A stretch of DNA of 64,000 bases from Duganella sp. BuS-21 (GCA_041874725.1 CP097466.1:372001-436000), one strand, 5' to 3'. Shown: positions 35,277-45,962, counted from the stretch's first letter. The notes: generated by a model not told the origin, from the sequence alone. Made by a program: numbers and translations.

Positions 35277-35681
35277 GATAAGCTTGCTGGAAAAACTAGA
35301 TATATGGTGATTTCTAGCTGGCGCTTCTAGACGGGGCCCATGCCTCTGCCCTGTTGAGGACTGAGCTATAGACAGTCTGGGCCAAAGGTCTGGACCTAAT
35401 GGCCAACGCTCGGCGATTCGGCTGGGACAAACACGTGCCTTCGACGGCTCTGGTGCAAATTATCGATGAGGACGCATGAATTCGCTCATGTTTCAGTGGA
35501 ATTCATGCTGCCAGGGCAGCTGCCCAGATTGCAGGCGTGGTTTGCCCCTGAGTTGCCAGAGCACGCAAATCAAACTGCCCTTTGCGAATGCGATGTATAA
35601 GCTCGACGCCACGGATTGTGATCGCAGCGGAAGCGAAGCTTTTCAGGCCCAGCAGGGTACCAAGCCTGGACTTCACGTTGC
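35277..35681. other. Gene-poor scar region
   Basis: Nothing intact is visible in these 405 bases. Short coding-like scraps occur (for example FGWDKHVPSTALVQIIDEDA at about 35415-35475, and LPGQLPRLQAWFAPELPEHA at about 35503-35565, in different frames), but none has a start, a full domain or a recognisable family. It looks like decayed insertion material between the catabolic cargo and the transposon ends. Confidence 0.5.
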
Positions 35682-35891
35682 GATGGTCTGGACTCCCTGG
35701 AATTGCTGGGAGAGCTACGTGAGGCGGAAGTCTCGGCCGAGACCATCGGCACCCTGTCGCGAGAGTTGAAGCATCTGGTCAAGAACCACGTTGGCGTCAC
35801 CGTGCGCGTCACGCTTCTTGGCTCCGGAGGGGTGGAGCGGACCTCGACCGGCAAAGCAAAAAGGGTCCTGGACAGAAGGCACATTTGCTGA
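35682..35891 (+). pseudogene. C-terminal remnant of a phenylacetate-CoA ligase (PaaK-like) gene
   Basis: About 69 codons read DGLDSLELLGELREAEVSAE, TIGTLSRELKHLVKNHVGVT and GGVERTSTGKAKRVLDRR. The last segment, with a glycine-rich turn, an Arg and GKAKRVLDRR, is the C-terminal signature of PaaK-type adenylate-forming ligases. Upstream sequence shifts frame and loses the homology. It suggests that phenylacetate or benzoate activation genes once belonged to the island. Confidence 0.65.
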
Positions 35892-36171
35892 GGCCGCCGG
35901 CACTTTCGCAAGACCATCCGCTGTAGCGATCAGAGGGCCTACAAAACCTGTTTTACGTGCGCAATGCCCAACTCGTCATAAATCTCGTAGATCACTTCAA
36001 GCATGTTCACCAGTTCAGGTGGCCTCGCGGTCGATCCCGGCACTTGAGCTGTTGCCTCGATCCGAGCAACTTAAGTCGTGACGAGGCTAGCCCCAGACAG
36101 GTGAGCTTGGAATTATATGCGCGGTCAGTGTTGGATAAAATTGAGCCCGTTCAGTTTGTCTTCAATGAGTC

Positions 36172-36446
36172 CTACGCTGTCTTCTGTTCGGTTCGATAAT
36201 CGCGAATAATACTTAAAGCCTTCTTATACTCCTCGTCATAAATCTCTGCCGACGAACGTCGCATATTTTCGATTACTTGACGGTGGACATCACCGCTAGT
36301 TTCGAACTCGATGGCACCGAAACGACCTGCAATTTCCTCGACCGAGGCCTTAACGCAACTGCTAAATTAACGCAGTCGTCGGCCTCCCATCTGTCGATAA
36401 GTTGTTGTGAAAAACCTTCATTCCGTCTTATTTTTGCCTGCCCCAT
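36172..36446 (-). pseudogene. Frameshifted small protein (MGQAKIRR start)
   Basis: From ATG 36446, behind AAGGAT, the frame reads MGQAKIRRNEGFSQQLIDRW and EADDCVNLAVAL, then hits a stop at about 36273. Shifting one base in the Leu/Arg region gives a good frame (KASVEEIAGRFGAIEFETSG, VIENMRRSSAEIYDEEYKKA, LSIIRDYRTEQKTA) ending at TAG 36172. The restored product is about 90 residues, charged and soluble. I do not recognise the family. It would be a passenger of the transposon end at 36512-36573. Confidence 0.5.
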
Positions 36447-36511
36447 TTCGATCCTTATCAAATCTTCGATTCAACAATCTCCCGGCCAAGATTCCATAGA
36501 CCTTGATGTCT

Positions 36512-36573
36512 CAGACTTTAATTGTATGTCCCAGACTTTAATTGCATGTGCCAGACTTTAATTGTATGGAACA
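36512..36573 (-). repeat. Three tandem 20-bp repeats forming a second transposon-like end
   Basis: CAGACTTTAATTGTATG-type units start at 36512, 36532 and 36552 with an exact 20-bp period. Read from the glmS side the end is TGTTCCATACAATTAAAGTC, so it begins with TGT, and the ACAATTAAAGTCT core resembles the Tn7 TnsB site (ACAATAAAGTCT). The arrangement is what a Tn7/Tn5053-type end looks like. It differs from the AATTGACAATAG motif of the other end pair, so it should belong to another element. Confidence 0.55.
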
Positions 36574-36695
36574 GCGGTACACCGCGTGAGAAAGAAATGC
36601 TAGCGGTCGCAGCCAAACAGTGTGGCAGTGCTACCCGTTAACGCAACTTCAACGGCGCATCCAGCGACTAATCACGCTACACTGCGAAAAAACCA

Positions 36696-36730
36696 AGCTG
36701 TGACTCTCCCAATGGGAAATAGTCACAGCT
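36696..36730. other. Perfect 10-bp inverted repeat
   Basis: AGCTGTGACT and AGTCACAGCT are separated by 15 bases. No T-run follows on either strand, so a simple terminator is unlikely. It lies between the two transposon-like ends, about 170 bp from the glmS stop, and could be an operator, a recombination site or part of an end. Confidence 0.4.
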
Positions 36731-36792
36731 ACGCTGGCTGCAGCCCCCTGAAGTTCTGGGTAAAATCGGTGCAAAAATCCGAATCTATGGGA

Positions 36793-36874
36793 ATTGTCGA
36801 AAACATCCATAATTACGAGAAAATTGTCAATTTCATCCACTGGCCCCTCAAAAAATCCATTACTATTGTCAATT
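36793..36874 (-). repeat. glmS-proximal end of the Tn7-like element (TnsB-like sites)
   Basis: Three GACAAT boxes on the minus strand (ATTGTC at 36865-36870, 36823-36828 and 36793-36798) are each followed by a GGAT-TTTT-type tract. The outermost unit, 36850-36874, is the inverted match of 1810-1834 next to tnsA (AATTGACAATAGT, then GGATTTTTT, with two differences in 25 bases). It lies 29 bases from the glmS stop codon, where Tn7 elements insert. The outermost tip could not be pinned down: I see no TGT between 36875 and the stop codon on that strand. Confidence 0.65.
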
Positions 36875-36902
36875 CAAGGCAGTTTGTGGCTTTTAGTGCT
36901 GC

Positions 36903-38732
<1,830 letters not shown>

Positions 38733-38820
38733 AAGGAAACCTCTTCAGTTAATATAAAAACTATAGTAGAGCAGCCTCCATGAAATATGCTTTCTAACTT
38801 ATATTGAATTTGGTATAAAA

Positions 38821-38844
38821 TTTCACCATCCTCACTTAGTGAAA
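38821..38844. promoter_or_regulatory. Inverted repeat upstream of the AsnC-type regulator gene
   Basis: TTTCAC and GTGAAA are spaced by 12 bases, 21 bases before the regulator start, in a very AT-rich stretch shared with the upstream region of glmS (38733-38864). AsnC/Lrp proteins often bind such sites and regulate themselves, so this may be an operator that also affects glmS. Confidence 0.4.
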
Positions 38845-38864
38845 TATTATTTCAAATTAATGAC

Positions 38865-39317
38865 ATGGATGAAATAGATCGTCGCATACTTAACGCGTTG
38901 CAAGTTGACGCATCGCAAACCAATGCGGAATTGGCGGCCGCCGTGCATGTTTCGCCGCCCACATGCTTGCGTCGCGTCAAATATCTGCGCGAGACGGGCG
39001 TGATCGAGCGTGAGGTCGCCATCGTGGCGCCGGAGAAGGTTGGACCCAGCCTGACGGCGGTGGTGGAAATTTCACTCGATGTCCAGGCCGTCGAACGCAT
39101 GACCGAGTTTGAAGCCGTGGTGGCCGGCGAGGCAGCGGTGCTGCAATGCTACCGCGTCGCGCCGGGGCCGGACTTTGTGCTGGTGGTGCAGGTGGCGGAT
39201 ATGCCGGCCTATCACGCGCTGGCGCACCGGGTGTTCACCAGCCAGACCAATGTGCGGAATGTGAAGGCTTACTTCTCTACTTTCCGCAGTAAATTTGAGA
39301 CGCGCATTGCGGTGTGA
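38865..39317 (+). CDS. Lrp/AsnC-family transcriptional regulator
   Basis: A 150-residue regulator. The N-terminal helix-turn-helix is MDEIDRRILNALQVDASQTN and VSPPTCLRRVKYLRETGVIE; the C-terminal RAM/effector domain holds VLQCYRVAPGPDFVLVVQVA. It diverges from glmS across 132 bp. Regulated genes are unknown; amino sugar or amino acid metabolism would be a guess. Confidence 0.92.
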   Translation: MDEIDRRILNALQVDASQTNAELAAAVHVSPPTCLRRVKYLRETGVIEREVAIVAPEKVGPSLTAVVEISLDVQAVERMTEFEAVVAGEAAVLQCYRVAPGPDFVLVVQVADMPAYHALAHRVFTSQTNVRNVKAYFSTFRSKFETRIAV

Positions 39318-39322
39318 GCAAG

Positions 39323-39692
39323 TTATACAGAGTTATTCCACCGCTTATCACACACATTCACACATGATTTGCACATGGTTAGCCACAGGCTTTTCCACAC
39401 GGTGGATGCGTGCCAATTGCGGCGCCGGGCAAGCCTTGGTTATCCCTGGCTTATCCCACCTTCTTTCACCGCTTTCCCACAGCTTTATACACAAGCGATG
39501 CGACGCTGGATAAGTTATGCGCCACTTATTCAGGGTTATCCAGCACTTACGCAATTACTTACCCACAAAGTTATACACATTTGCTGAAAATAAAGGCAAC
39601 AGGACGCGACGCGGTATGGCCGCAGGTATTTCATCGCTGAATAGCTTGCTTGTCCCACGCTTGCCCACGACTTGCACACATATTTATCCACA
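39323..39692 (+). repeat. Array of DnaA-box-like 9-mers
   Basis: This 370-bp gap between the AsnC gene and glmU is packed with near-copies of TTATCCACA, mostly in one orientation. One perfect copy is at 39684-39692. Close variants are TTATACACA (39485-39493 and 39571-39579), TTACCCACA (39559-39567), TTTTCCACA (39391-39399), TTTCCCACA (39473-39481), TTATCCCAC (39451-39459), TTATCCCTG (39440-39448), TTATACAGA (39323-39331), TTATCACAC (39345-39353) and TTATTCCAC (39333-39341). I find no credible gene here. Possible roles are a DnaA-titration site or a remnant origin. Confidence 0.55.
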
Positions 39693-39718
39693 AAAAAAAT
39701 GGCGCCCGAAGGCGCCAT
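39692..39718 (-). terminator. Rho-independent terminator of glmU
   Basis: On the minus strand ATGGCGCC, a TTCG tetraloop and GGCGCCAT are followed by a run of T residues. It stands 20 bases beyond the glmU stop and is a textbook intrinsic terminator. It abuts the perfect DnaA box at 39684-39692. Confidence 0.9.
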
Positions 39719-39738
39719 CTGGGTGGAAATAAATCCGC

Positions 39739-41103
39739 TTACTTCTTGACCTTCACCGGACGGGTCCAGTTTTCAATGGTGACCTGACGCGGACGCGACA
39801 CCGTCAGCTTGCCGGCCGGCGCATCCTTGGTGAGAGTGGTGCCGGCGCCGATGGTCGCGCCCTTGCCGACGGTGACCGGGGCCACCAGTTGGCTGTCGCT
39901 ACCGATGAAGGCGTCGTCTTCGATGACGGTGCGGAACTTGTTGGCGCCATCGTAGTTGCAGGTGATGACGCCGGCGCCGACGTTGACGCGCGAACCGATG
40001 GTGGCGTCGCCGATGTAGGCCAGGTGGTTGGCTTTGCTGTGGGCGGCGACCTGGCCGTTTTTGATTTCCACGAAGTTACCCACATGAACATCCTCGGCCA
40101 GCACCGTGCCCGGACGCAAACGCGCGTAAGGGCCGATCAACGAGACTTCGCCGACCACCGCTTCCTCGATATGGCAAAACGGCTTGATCTGTGCGCCGGC
40201 CAGGATGCGGGCGTTGATGATCACGTTGTGGGCGGCGATATGCACGCCATCGCCCAGTTCGACCTTGCCTTCGAACACGCAGCCGACGTCGATGGTGACG
40301 TCGCGGCCGCAGATCAGCTCGCCACGGACGTCGATGCGCGACGGATCCATCAGCGTCACGCCGCGTTCCAGCAACTGGTTGGCGATGTGGCGCTGGTGGA
40401 TGCGCTCCAGCTCGGCCAGCTGCACCTTGCTGTTGACGCCCGCCACTTCCCAGACGTCCGATGGCTGGGCCGACACCACCTGCACGCCGTCCGCCACGGC
40501 CAGGGCGACGATATCGGTGAGGTAATACTCGCCTTGTGCGTTGTCGTTCCTGATCGCGCCCAGCCATTGCTTGAGCTTGACGGTCGGCACCACCAGGATG
40601 CCGCTGTTGATTTCCTTGATCGCGCGTTCGGCCTCGTTGGCGTCTTTTTGCTCGACGATGCGCTTGATTTCCCCGCCCTCGCGGACGATGCGGCCGAGGC
40701 CGGTCGGATCATCCTGCACCACGGTCAGGATGCCCAGCTTGTCGCTGCCGGCGGCGTTGATCAGCGCCTGCAGCGAGGCGGCGGTGGTCAGCGGCACGTC
40801 GCCATACAGGATCAGGGTAGGGACGCTGTCGTCCAGTTCCGGCAGCGCTTGCATGACGGCGTGGCCGGTGCCGAGCTGCTGTTCCTGCAGCGCCGTGGCG
40901 ACCGGCACCGGCTGCTTCGACAGCAGGGCTTGCACGGCTGCGCCGCCATGTCCGTAAATCACGCATAATTGGCCGGCGGACAGGCTGCGTGCCGTGTCCA
41001 GCACATGTTGTAACAATGGCTTGCCCGCCAATGGATGTAAAACTTTAGGCAGCGCGGATTGCATGCGTTTGCCCATGCCGGCGGCGAGGATAACGACGTT
41101 CAT
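39739..41103 (-). CDS. glmU: Bifunctional GlcN-1-P acetyltransferase / GlcNAc-1-P uridylyltransferase
   Basis: A 454-residue enzyme making UDP-N-acetylglucosamine. The N-terminal uridylyltransferase has [20 protein letters not shown]; the C-terminal left-handed beta-helix (hexapeptide repeats) includes the acetyltransferase sites [34 protein letters not shown] and [13 protein letters not shown] 41103 ([11 protein letters not shown]) is the true start; the frame extends 15 codons upstream. It is oriented like glmS but separated by the AsnC gene. Confidence 0.97.
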   Translation of the reverse strand: MNVVILAAGMGKRMQSALPKVLHPLAGKPLLQHVLDTARSLSAGQLCVIYGHGGAAVQALLSKQPVPVATALQEQQLGTGHAVMQALPELDDSVPTLILYGDVPLTTAASLQALINAAGSDKLGILTVVQDDPTGLGRIVREGGEIKRIVEQKDANEAERAIKEINSGILVVPTVKLKQWLGAIRNDNAQGEYYLTDIVALAVADGVQVVSAQPSDVWEVAGVNSKVQLAELERIHQRHIANQLLERGVTLMDPSRIDVRGELICGRDVTIDVGCVFEGKVELGDGVHIAAHNVIINARILAGAQIKPFCHIEEAVVGEVSLIGPYARLRPGTVLAEDVHVGNFVEIKNGQVAAHSKANHLAYIGDATIGSRVNVGAGVITCNYDGANKFRTVIEDDAFIGSDSQLVAPVTVGKGATIGAGTTLTKDAPAGKLTVSRPRQVTIENWTRPVKVKK

Positions 41104-41131
41104 AGAGGTGCCAAATAATGAGAGTGCATAA

Positions 41132-42028
41132 ATGTCAAAGTCTAACATGCCGAACTCGGGCCGCAGGTCGCTGCCCAGCCTGTTTCTAATTGCCCTGTTT
41201 GCCTTGCTGGCGGGCTGCAGTTCCCTGCGCCTGGCCTATAACAATGGCGACACCCTGCTGTATTGGTGGATCGACGGCTACATCGACCTGACCAGCGATC
41301 AAAAAAGCGCCGTCAAGGAGGATATTGACGAGCTGTTCCACTGGCACCGCAAGACCCAGCTGCGCGATTACGTGCAGATCCTGCAGAACGCCCAGCGCCA
41401 GCTGGCCGCTGGACCGAGTCAGGCCGATCTGCAAAACGATTTCGACGAGATCAAAAACCGCACCCAGCTGCTGCTGTTCAAGGCGCTGCCGGAACTGGCC
41501 GACCTGGCCCGTAAGCTGGAGCCGGACCAGATCACCACCCTGGAACGCAAGTTCGCTTCCAACAACGCCGACTTCCGCAAGAAGAATATGAAGGGCGATC
41601 GCGAAGCGCAGCAAAAGTTCCGCTACAAGAAATCGATGGAGCAGTTCGAGCTATGGTTCGGCAATTTCACCTCGGAACAGGAAGCCGTAATCCGCAAGGC
41701 CTCGGACGCCCGGCCGCTGGACAATACAATCTGGCTGGAGGAACGCCAGCGCCGCCAGAACAATATCCTGCTTGCCGTGCGCAAGATTCAGCACGAGAAA
41801 CTGAGCAAGGACGCCACCATGGCGGTGCTGCACAAGCTGATCAAGGACAGCTTCGACCGCCTCGAGCATTCGGAGCGCAAGGCCTTTTTCGACGCGGCGG
41901 AAACGGGGAATATCCAGCTGGTGCTGACCGTGATCCAGATCGCCACGCCGGCCCAGAAAGCCCACGCCCAGCAGCGCATGCAGGGCTGGATCGGCGATTT
42001 CAACAACCTGGCGGCGGCCCCGCGCTAG
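41132..42028 (+). CDS. DUF6279-type lipoprotein
   Basis: A 298-residue probable lipoprotein. The signal peptide ends with lipobox LLAGC (Cys at about residue 29), followed by [20 protein letters not shown], an N-terminal motif seen in proteobacterial DUF6279 proteins. The rest is alpha-helical and charged. Serine follows the lipid-modified Cys, compatible with outer-membrane sorting. Function unknown. It diverges from glmU with only 28 bp between start codons and is followed after 63 bp by rsmD. Confidence 0.8.
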   Translation: MSKSNMPNSGRRSLPSLFLIALFALLAGCSSLRLAYNNGDTLLYWWIDGYIDLTSDQKSAVKEDIDELFHWHRKTQLRDYVQILQNAQRQLAAGPSQADLQNDFDEIKNRTQLLLFKALPELADLARKLEPDQITTLERKFASNNADFRKKNMKGDREAQQKFRYKKSMEQFELWFGNFTSEQEAVIRKASDARPLDNTIWLEERQRRQNNILLAVRKIQHEKLSKDATMAVLHKLIKDSFDRLEHSERKAFFDAAETGNIQLVLTVIQIATPAQKAHAQQRMQGWIGDFNNLAAAPR

Positions 42029-42091
42029 CCTGGCGGCAGGCGCCGTTGTGGTATCATGGCCTGTTGAATCAATGACTTAGAACACAGCCAC

Positions 42092-42739
42092 ATGCCGAAG
42101 AAGCCGCTCAGCAAACCTGCCAAACCCGCCAAAGTCCCGGTCCACGGTCCCCAGCACGCCAACCAGGTGCGCATCATCGGCGGCCAGTGGAAACGCACAC
42201 CGCTGCCGGTGCTCAGCGCGCTCGGCTTGCGTCCGACGCCGGATCGCGTGCGCGAAACCGCGTTCAATTGGATCAACCACCAGCGCGACGCCAACTGGGC
42301 CAACGCGCGCGTGCTCGACCTGTTTGCCGGCAGCGGCGCGCTGGGCTTTGAAGCGGCCAGCCGTGGTGCGCAGTCGGTCATCATGATCGATTCCAACACC
42401 CAGGTGATCCGCCAGCTGGACGAGATCAAGGCCAAACTGAAAGCCGACAATGTGCAGCTGACGCGCGCCGATGCGCTGGCCACGGCGCAATCGGCGGCCG
42501 CACGCGGCCAGCAGTTCGACCTGATCTTCCTCGATCCGCCATACCAGCAAGGTTTGCTGGAAAGCGCGTTGCCGCTGTGTGTGCGCCTGCTGGCGGCCGG
42601 CGGCCTGGTGTACGCGGAGTCCGGCATGGCGCTGGAATTCACCGAAGGTGAAGCGCCGGAATGGATGGCCGGCTGGGAAGTGGTCCGGGCTGACAAAGCC
42701 GGGATGGTGTTCTATCATTTACTAAAATACAGCGCCTGA
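42092..42739 (+). CDS. rsmD: 16S rRNA (guanine(966)-N2)-methyltransferase
   Basis: A 215-residue SAM-dependent methyltransferase acting on the small ribosomal subunit. It has RIIGGQWKRTPLPV, RPTPDRVRETAFNWI, the SAM motif VLDLFAGSGALGFEAASRGA, and the catalytic LIFLDPPYQQG. The N-terminus carries a 30-residue Lys/Pro-rich extension. rsmD next to coaD is a very common arrangement; here a MITE-like repeat separates them. Confidence 0.96.
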   Translation: MPKKPLSKPAKPAKVPVHGPQHANQVRIIGGQWKRTPLPVLSALGLRPTPDRVRETAFNWINHQRDANWANARVLDLFAGSGALGFEAASRGAQSVIMIDSNTQVIRQLDEIKAKLKADNVQLTRADALATAQSAAARGQQFDLIFLDPPYQQGLLESALPLCVRLLAAGGLVYAESGMALEFTEGEAPEWMAGWEVVRADKAGMVFYHLLKYSA

Positions 42740-42744
42740 CTAAC

Positions 42745-42879
42745 TAATGCCGTTAAGTTAAGCGATGTCGTCCCGGCGAAAGCCTGGATCCATGCTGAGT
42801 TAGCCGGGCATGCGCCTCATGGATTCCCGCATGCGCGGGAATGACGTAGCCTATTTTCAGCTTAAGGTAACGGCATTAC
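42745..42879. mobile_element. MITE-like repeat element between rsmD and coaD
   Basis: A 135-bp element. The left tip TAATGCCGTTAAGTTAAG and the right tip on the other strand, TAATGCCGTTACCTTAAG, match at 15 of 18 bases. Inside, GTCGTCCCGGCGAAAGCC...GGATCCATG and CATGGATTCCCGCATGCGCG form a large imperfect hairpin of the kind scattered through betaproteobacterial genomes. The 12-bp CGCCTGACTAAC occurs on both sides (42733-42744 and 42880-42891), the first copy including the rsmD stop codon. It looks like an insertion that duplicated its target. Confidence 0.7.
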
Positions 42880-42958
42880 CGCCTGACTAACCGTATTTGC
42901 TGCTAAAACTGCGCCAAATTAAGGCAACTTTAAGGCAACAGGCGTTTTTCAGGCATAA

Positions 42959-43753
<795 letters not shown>

Positions 43754-43841
43754 CCGCAATAAAAGCATGACCGTGCGGCCATCTGCGCCGCCGCGTCTCC
43801 ACGGTGGTATAGTCCAATGACAACCACATCGGAGACTTTCC

Positions 43842-44435
43842 ATGAATCGTAGAACCATCCTGCGTACCCTGTTGGCCGCCGCCATGCTGGCGGCCCTGCC
43901 CGTCATGCCCGCGTTCGCCGCCGTCGACGTGGCCGGCGTCAAATACGACGACAGCATCACCGTGGGCGGGCAGCAGCTCAAGCTGAACGGCGCCGGCGTG
44001 CGCACCAAGGTCATTTTCAAGGTCTACGCCGCCGGTCTCTACCTGAGCGAGAAGAAAACCACCGTGCCGGACGTGCTGGCGGTGCCGGGTCCGCGCCGCG
44101 TGGCCATCACCATGCTGCGCGAGGTGCCGTCGGATGATTTCGGCAAGGCCTTCATGGAAGGCCTGAACGCCAACACCAGCAAGGAAGAGCGCAACAAGAT
44201 CCTGCCGCAAATCATGAAGTTCGGTGAAGTGTTCGCGCAGACGCCGGCGCTGAAAAAGGGCGACCAGCTGTCGCTGGACTGGACTCCGAACGAGGGCACG
44301 CAGTGCTATCTGAATGGCAAGAAACTGGGAGATTTGATGCCGGACCAGGCGTTCTACAACGCCGTGCTGCGTATCTGGCTGGGTGATAAGCCGGTGGACG
44401 GTTCCCTGAAAACGGCTTTGCTCGGCGAGAAGTAA
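43842..44435 (+). CDS. Chalcone-isomerase-like periplasmic protein
   Basis: A 197-residue protein with a signal peptide (TLLAAAMLAALPVMPAFA) and a chalcone isomerase-like fold: VKYDDSITVGGQQLKLNGAG, VYAAGLYLSEKKT, and GTQCYLNGKKLGDL...AVLRIWLGDKPVD. The bacterial members have no proven enzymatic role and may bind fatty acids. Length normal. Monocistronic as far as the sequence shows. Confidence 0.88.
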   Translation: MNRRTILRTLLAAAMLAALPVMPAFAAVDVAGVKYDDSITVGGQQLKLNGAGVRTKVIFKVYAAGLYLSEKKTTVPDVLAVPGPRRVAITMLREVPSDDFGKAFMEGLNANTSKEERNKILPQIMKFGEVFAQTPALKKGDQLSLDWTPNEGTQCYLNGKKLGDLMPDQAFYNAVLRIWLGDKPVDGSLKTALLGEK

Positions 44436-44482
44436 TGCTGCGGCGCGGTAGGAGCTACCGCGCCGTATTTACCAACTGATAT

Positions 44483-44764
44483 TCAGGCACGCGCAGCCAT
44501 GGCGCGCAGGTCGGCGGCATGGCTCGGGTCGCAATCGCTGCGGTTCAGCATACGCTTGAGCAGCACGGCGTCGCGCATCTGGCGACGCTGCAGACGCTGC
44601 TCTTTGCTCAATTTCGGCTTCACCACTAGCACGGCGGCACGCGCACAGCCGCGCAGCAGCGGCCGGAACAACACTAGCAAGCCACCGCCGACGGCGATAA
44701 GCAAAGCCAGCTTAATCGCGGCAAGCAATGAAAAATCTTGTACTGCGGAAATGATGATGGACAT
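44483..44764 (-). CDS. Small membrane protein of unknown function
   Basis: A 93-residue protein with one long hydrophobic segment (LLAAIKLALLIAVGGGLLVL) followed by a basic cytoplasmic tail (KPKLSKEQRLQRRQMRDAVL). I do not recognise the family. The start is 149 bases from the next gene, a LysR regulator transcribed the other way, so the two may share a regulatory region. Confidence 0.65.
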   Translation of the reverse strand: MSIIISAVQDFSLLAAIKLALLIAVGGGLLVLFRPLLRGCARAAVLVVKPKLSKEQRLQRRQMRDAVLLKRMLNRSDCDPSHAADLRAMAARA

Positions 44765-44913
44765 GGTCAGACGGTAGCCTTAGAATCTGACGTAACTATA
44801 GTGCGGCGCAACATAAGTATCCAATTTACTTCTCCCATAACAATTATGCGTTTGGTGAATGGACTGTGCTATCGTTATTACTTCCACACCTACTCTAACT
44901 CTCCCGAGCCACC

Positions 44914-45885
44914 ATGAGCTTCCTGACGCTGGACCTGAACTTGCTGCGCGTTTTCGACGCCGTGATGACAGAGCAAAATCTGACACGCGCCGCCGGCCAC
45001 CTGGCCATGACCCAGCCTGCCGTTTCCAATGCCATCAAGCGGCTGCGCGAGAGCCTGGGCGACGAGTTGCTGATCCGCACCGCCTACGGTGTCAAGCCGA
45101 CCCCGCGCGCGGAATCGCTGTGGCCGTCCGTGCGCAGCGCGCTGGCCAGCCTGGAAGCGGCGGTGGCGCCGGAAACCTTTGACGTCTCGGCCGCCCACGC
45201 CACGTTCCGCATGGCCATGGCCGACGCCACCGCCGCCATGTGGCTGCCGTCGCTGATGCGCTCGATCGAAAGCGAAGCGCCAGGCGTGAACGTGCGGATG
45301 GTGCCGCTGACCACGCGCGAGCCGCGTCCGATGCTGTTGCGCGGCGATATCGATCTGGCGGTGGGTTTCTTCCCGGGCGTGGCGGCGCAGCTGTCGTACG
45401 AGACCGGCTCGCCGATCCGCCATGAGCGCTTGTATTCGGGTAAGTATGTGTGCGTGATGCGGCGCGATCATCCGCTGTCCAAGGTCGAGCTGAACCTGGA
45501 GAATTACTGCGCCGCCAACCATCTGCTGGTGAGTTTCTCGGGCCGGGCGCACGGCCTGGTCGACGAAGCGCTGGCCCAGTTGCAACGCGAGCGCCGCATT
45601 TTGCTGACGGTGAACCAGTTCTTCACGGCCGGTCGCGTGGTGGCCAATTCGGACCTGATCACCGTACTGCCGCGCCACCTGATCGCCGCCACCGGCATGA
45701 CCGATGCACTGATCCACAAGGAATTGCCGTTCCAGCTGCCGGCGGTCCACCTGGACATGCTGTGGCACGAGCGCGATGCGCGCAGCCCGGCCCACAAGTG
45801 GCTGCGCCTGCATCTGGAAAAAATGAATAGCGTAACCCAGAGCAGAGTGGCCAATCCGCCGACCCCGCCGGCTTCCTCGCGCTAA
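44914..45885 (+). CDS. LysR-family transcriptional regulator
   Basis: A 323-residue LysR-type regulator, with helix-turn-helix TLDLNLLRVFDAVMTEQNLT and RAAGHLAMTQPAVSNAIKRL, and an effector domain with DIDLAVGFFPGVAAQL. The 30-residue Pro/Ser-rich tail (NPPTPPASSR) extends beyond the family norm. No target gene is apparent: the 5' neighbour is the small membrane protein gene, and a repeat element follows the stop codon immediately. Confidence 0.93.
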   Translation: MSFLTLDLNLLRVFDAVMTEQNLTRAAGHLAMTQPAVSNAIKRLRESLGDELLIRTAYGVKPTPRAESLWPSVRSALASLEAAVAPETFDVSAAHATFRMAMADATAAMWLPSLMRSIESEAPGVNVRMVPLTTREPRPMLLRGDIDLAVGFFPGVAAQLSYETGSPIRHERLYSGKYVCVMRRDHPLSKVELNLENYCAANHLLVSFSGRAHGLVDEALAQLQRERRILLTVNQFFTAGRVVANSDLITVLPRHLIAATGMTDALIHKELPFQLPAVHLDMLWHERDARSPAHKWLRLHLEKMNSVTQSRVANPPTPPASSR

Positions 45886-45961
45886 CTAGTGGGCACCTCG
45901 AAAAACCGTCATTCCGCATCGGCGGAACGACGAATTCCAGGTTTTTCGACGCCCCCTAGTG
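45886..45961. repeat. Small inverted-repeat element between the LysR and chemoreceptor genes
   Basis: CTAGTGGGCACCTCGAAAAACC at 45886-45907 (22 bases, here split as CTAGTGGGCACC and TCGAAAAACC) is mirrored by GGTTTTTCGACG and CCCCCTAGTG at 45940-45961. The 32-base centre carries the CGTCATTCCG and GGAACGACG arms. It fills the whole gap between two convergent genes and may serve as a bidirectional terminator, but its form is that of a dispersed repeat. Confidence 0.55.
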
Positions 45962-45962
45962 T

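Noticed and set aside
35476..35769. A 97-codon open frame with several cysteines
   Set aside because: It overlaps the PaaK-like remnant in another frame and has no recognisable domain or start signal.
39318..39738. Possible chromosomal origin (oriC)
   Set aside because: DnaA-like boxes are present, but dnaA, dnaN, rpmH, gidA and parAB are not in the window, so I report only an array.
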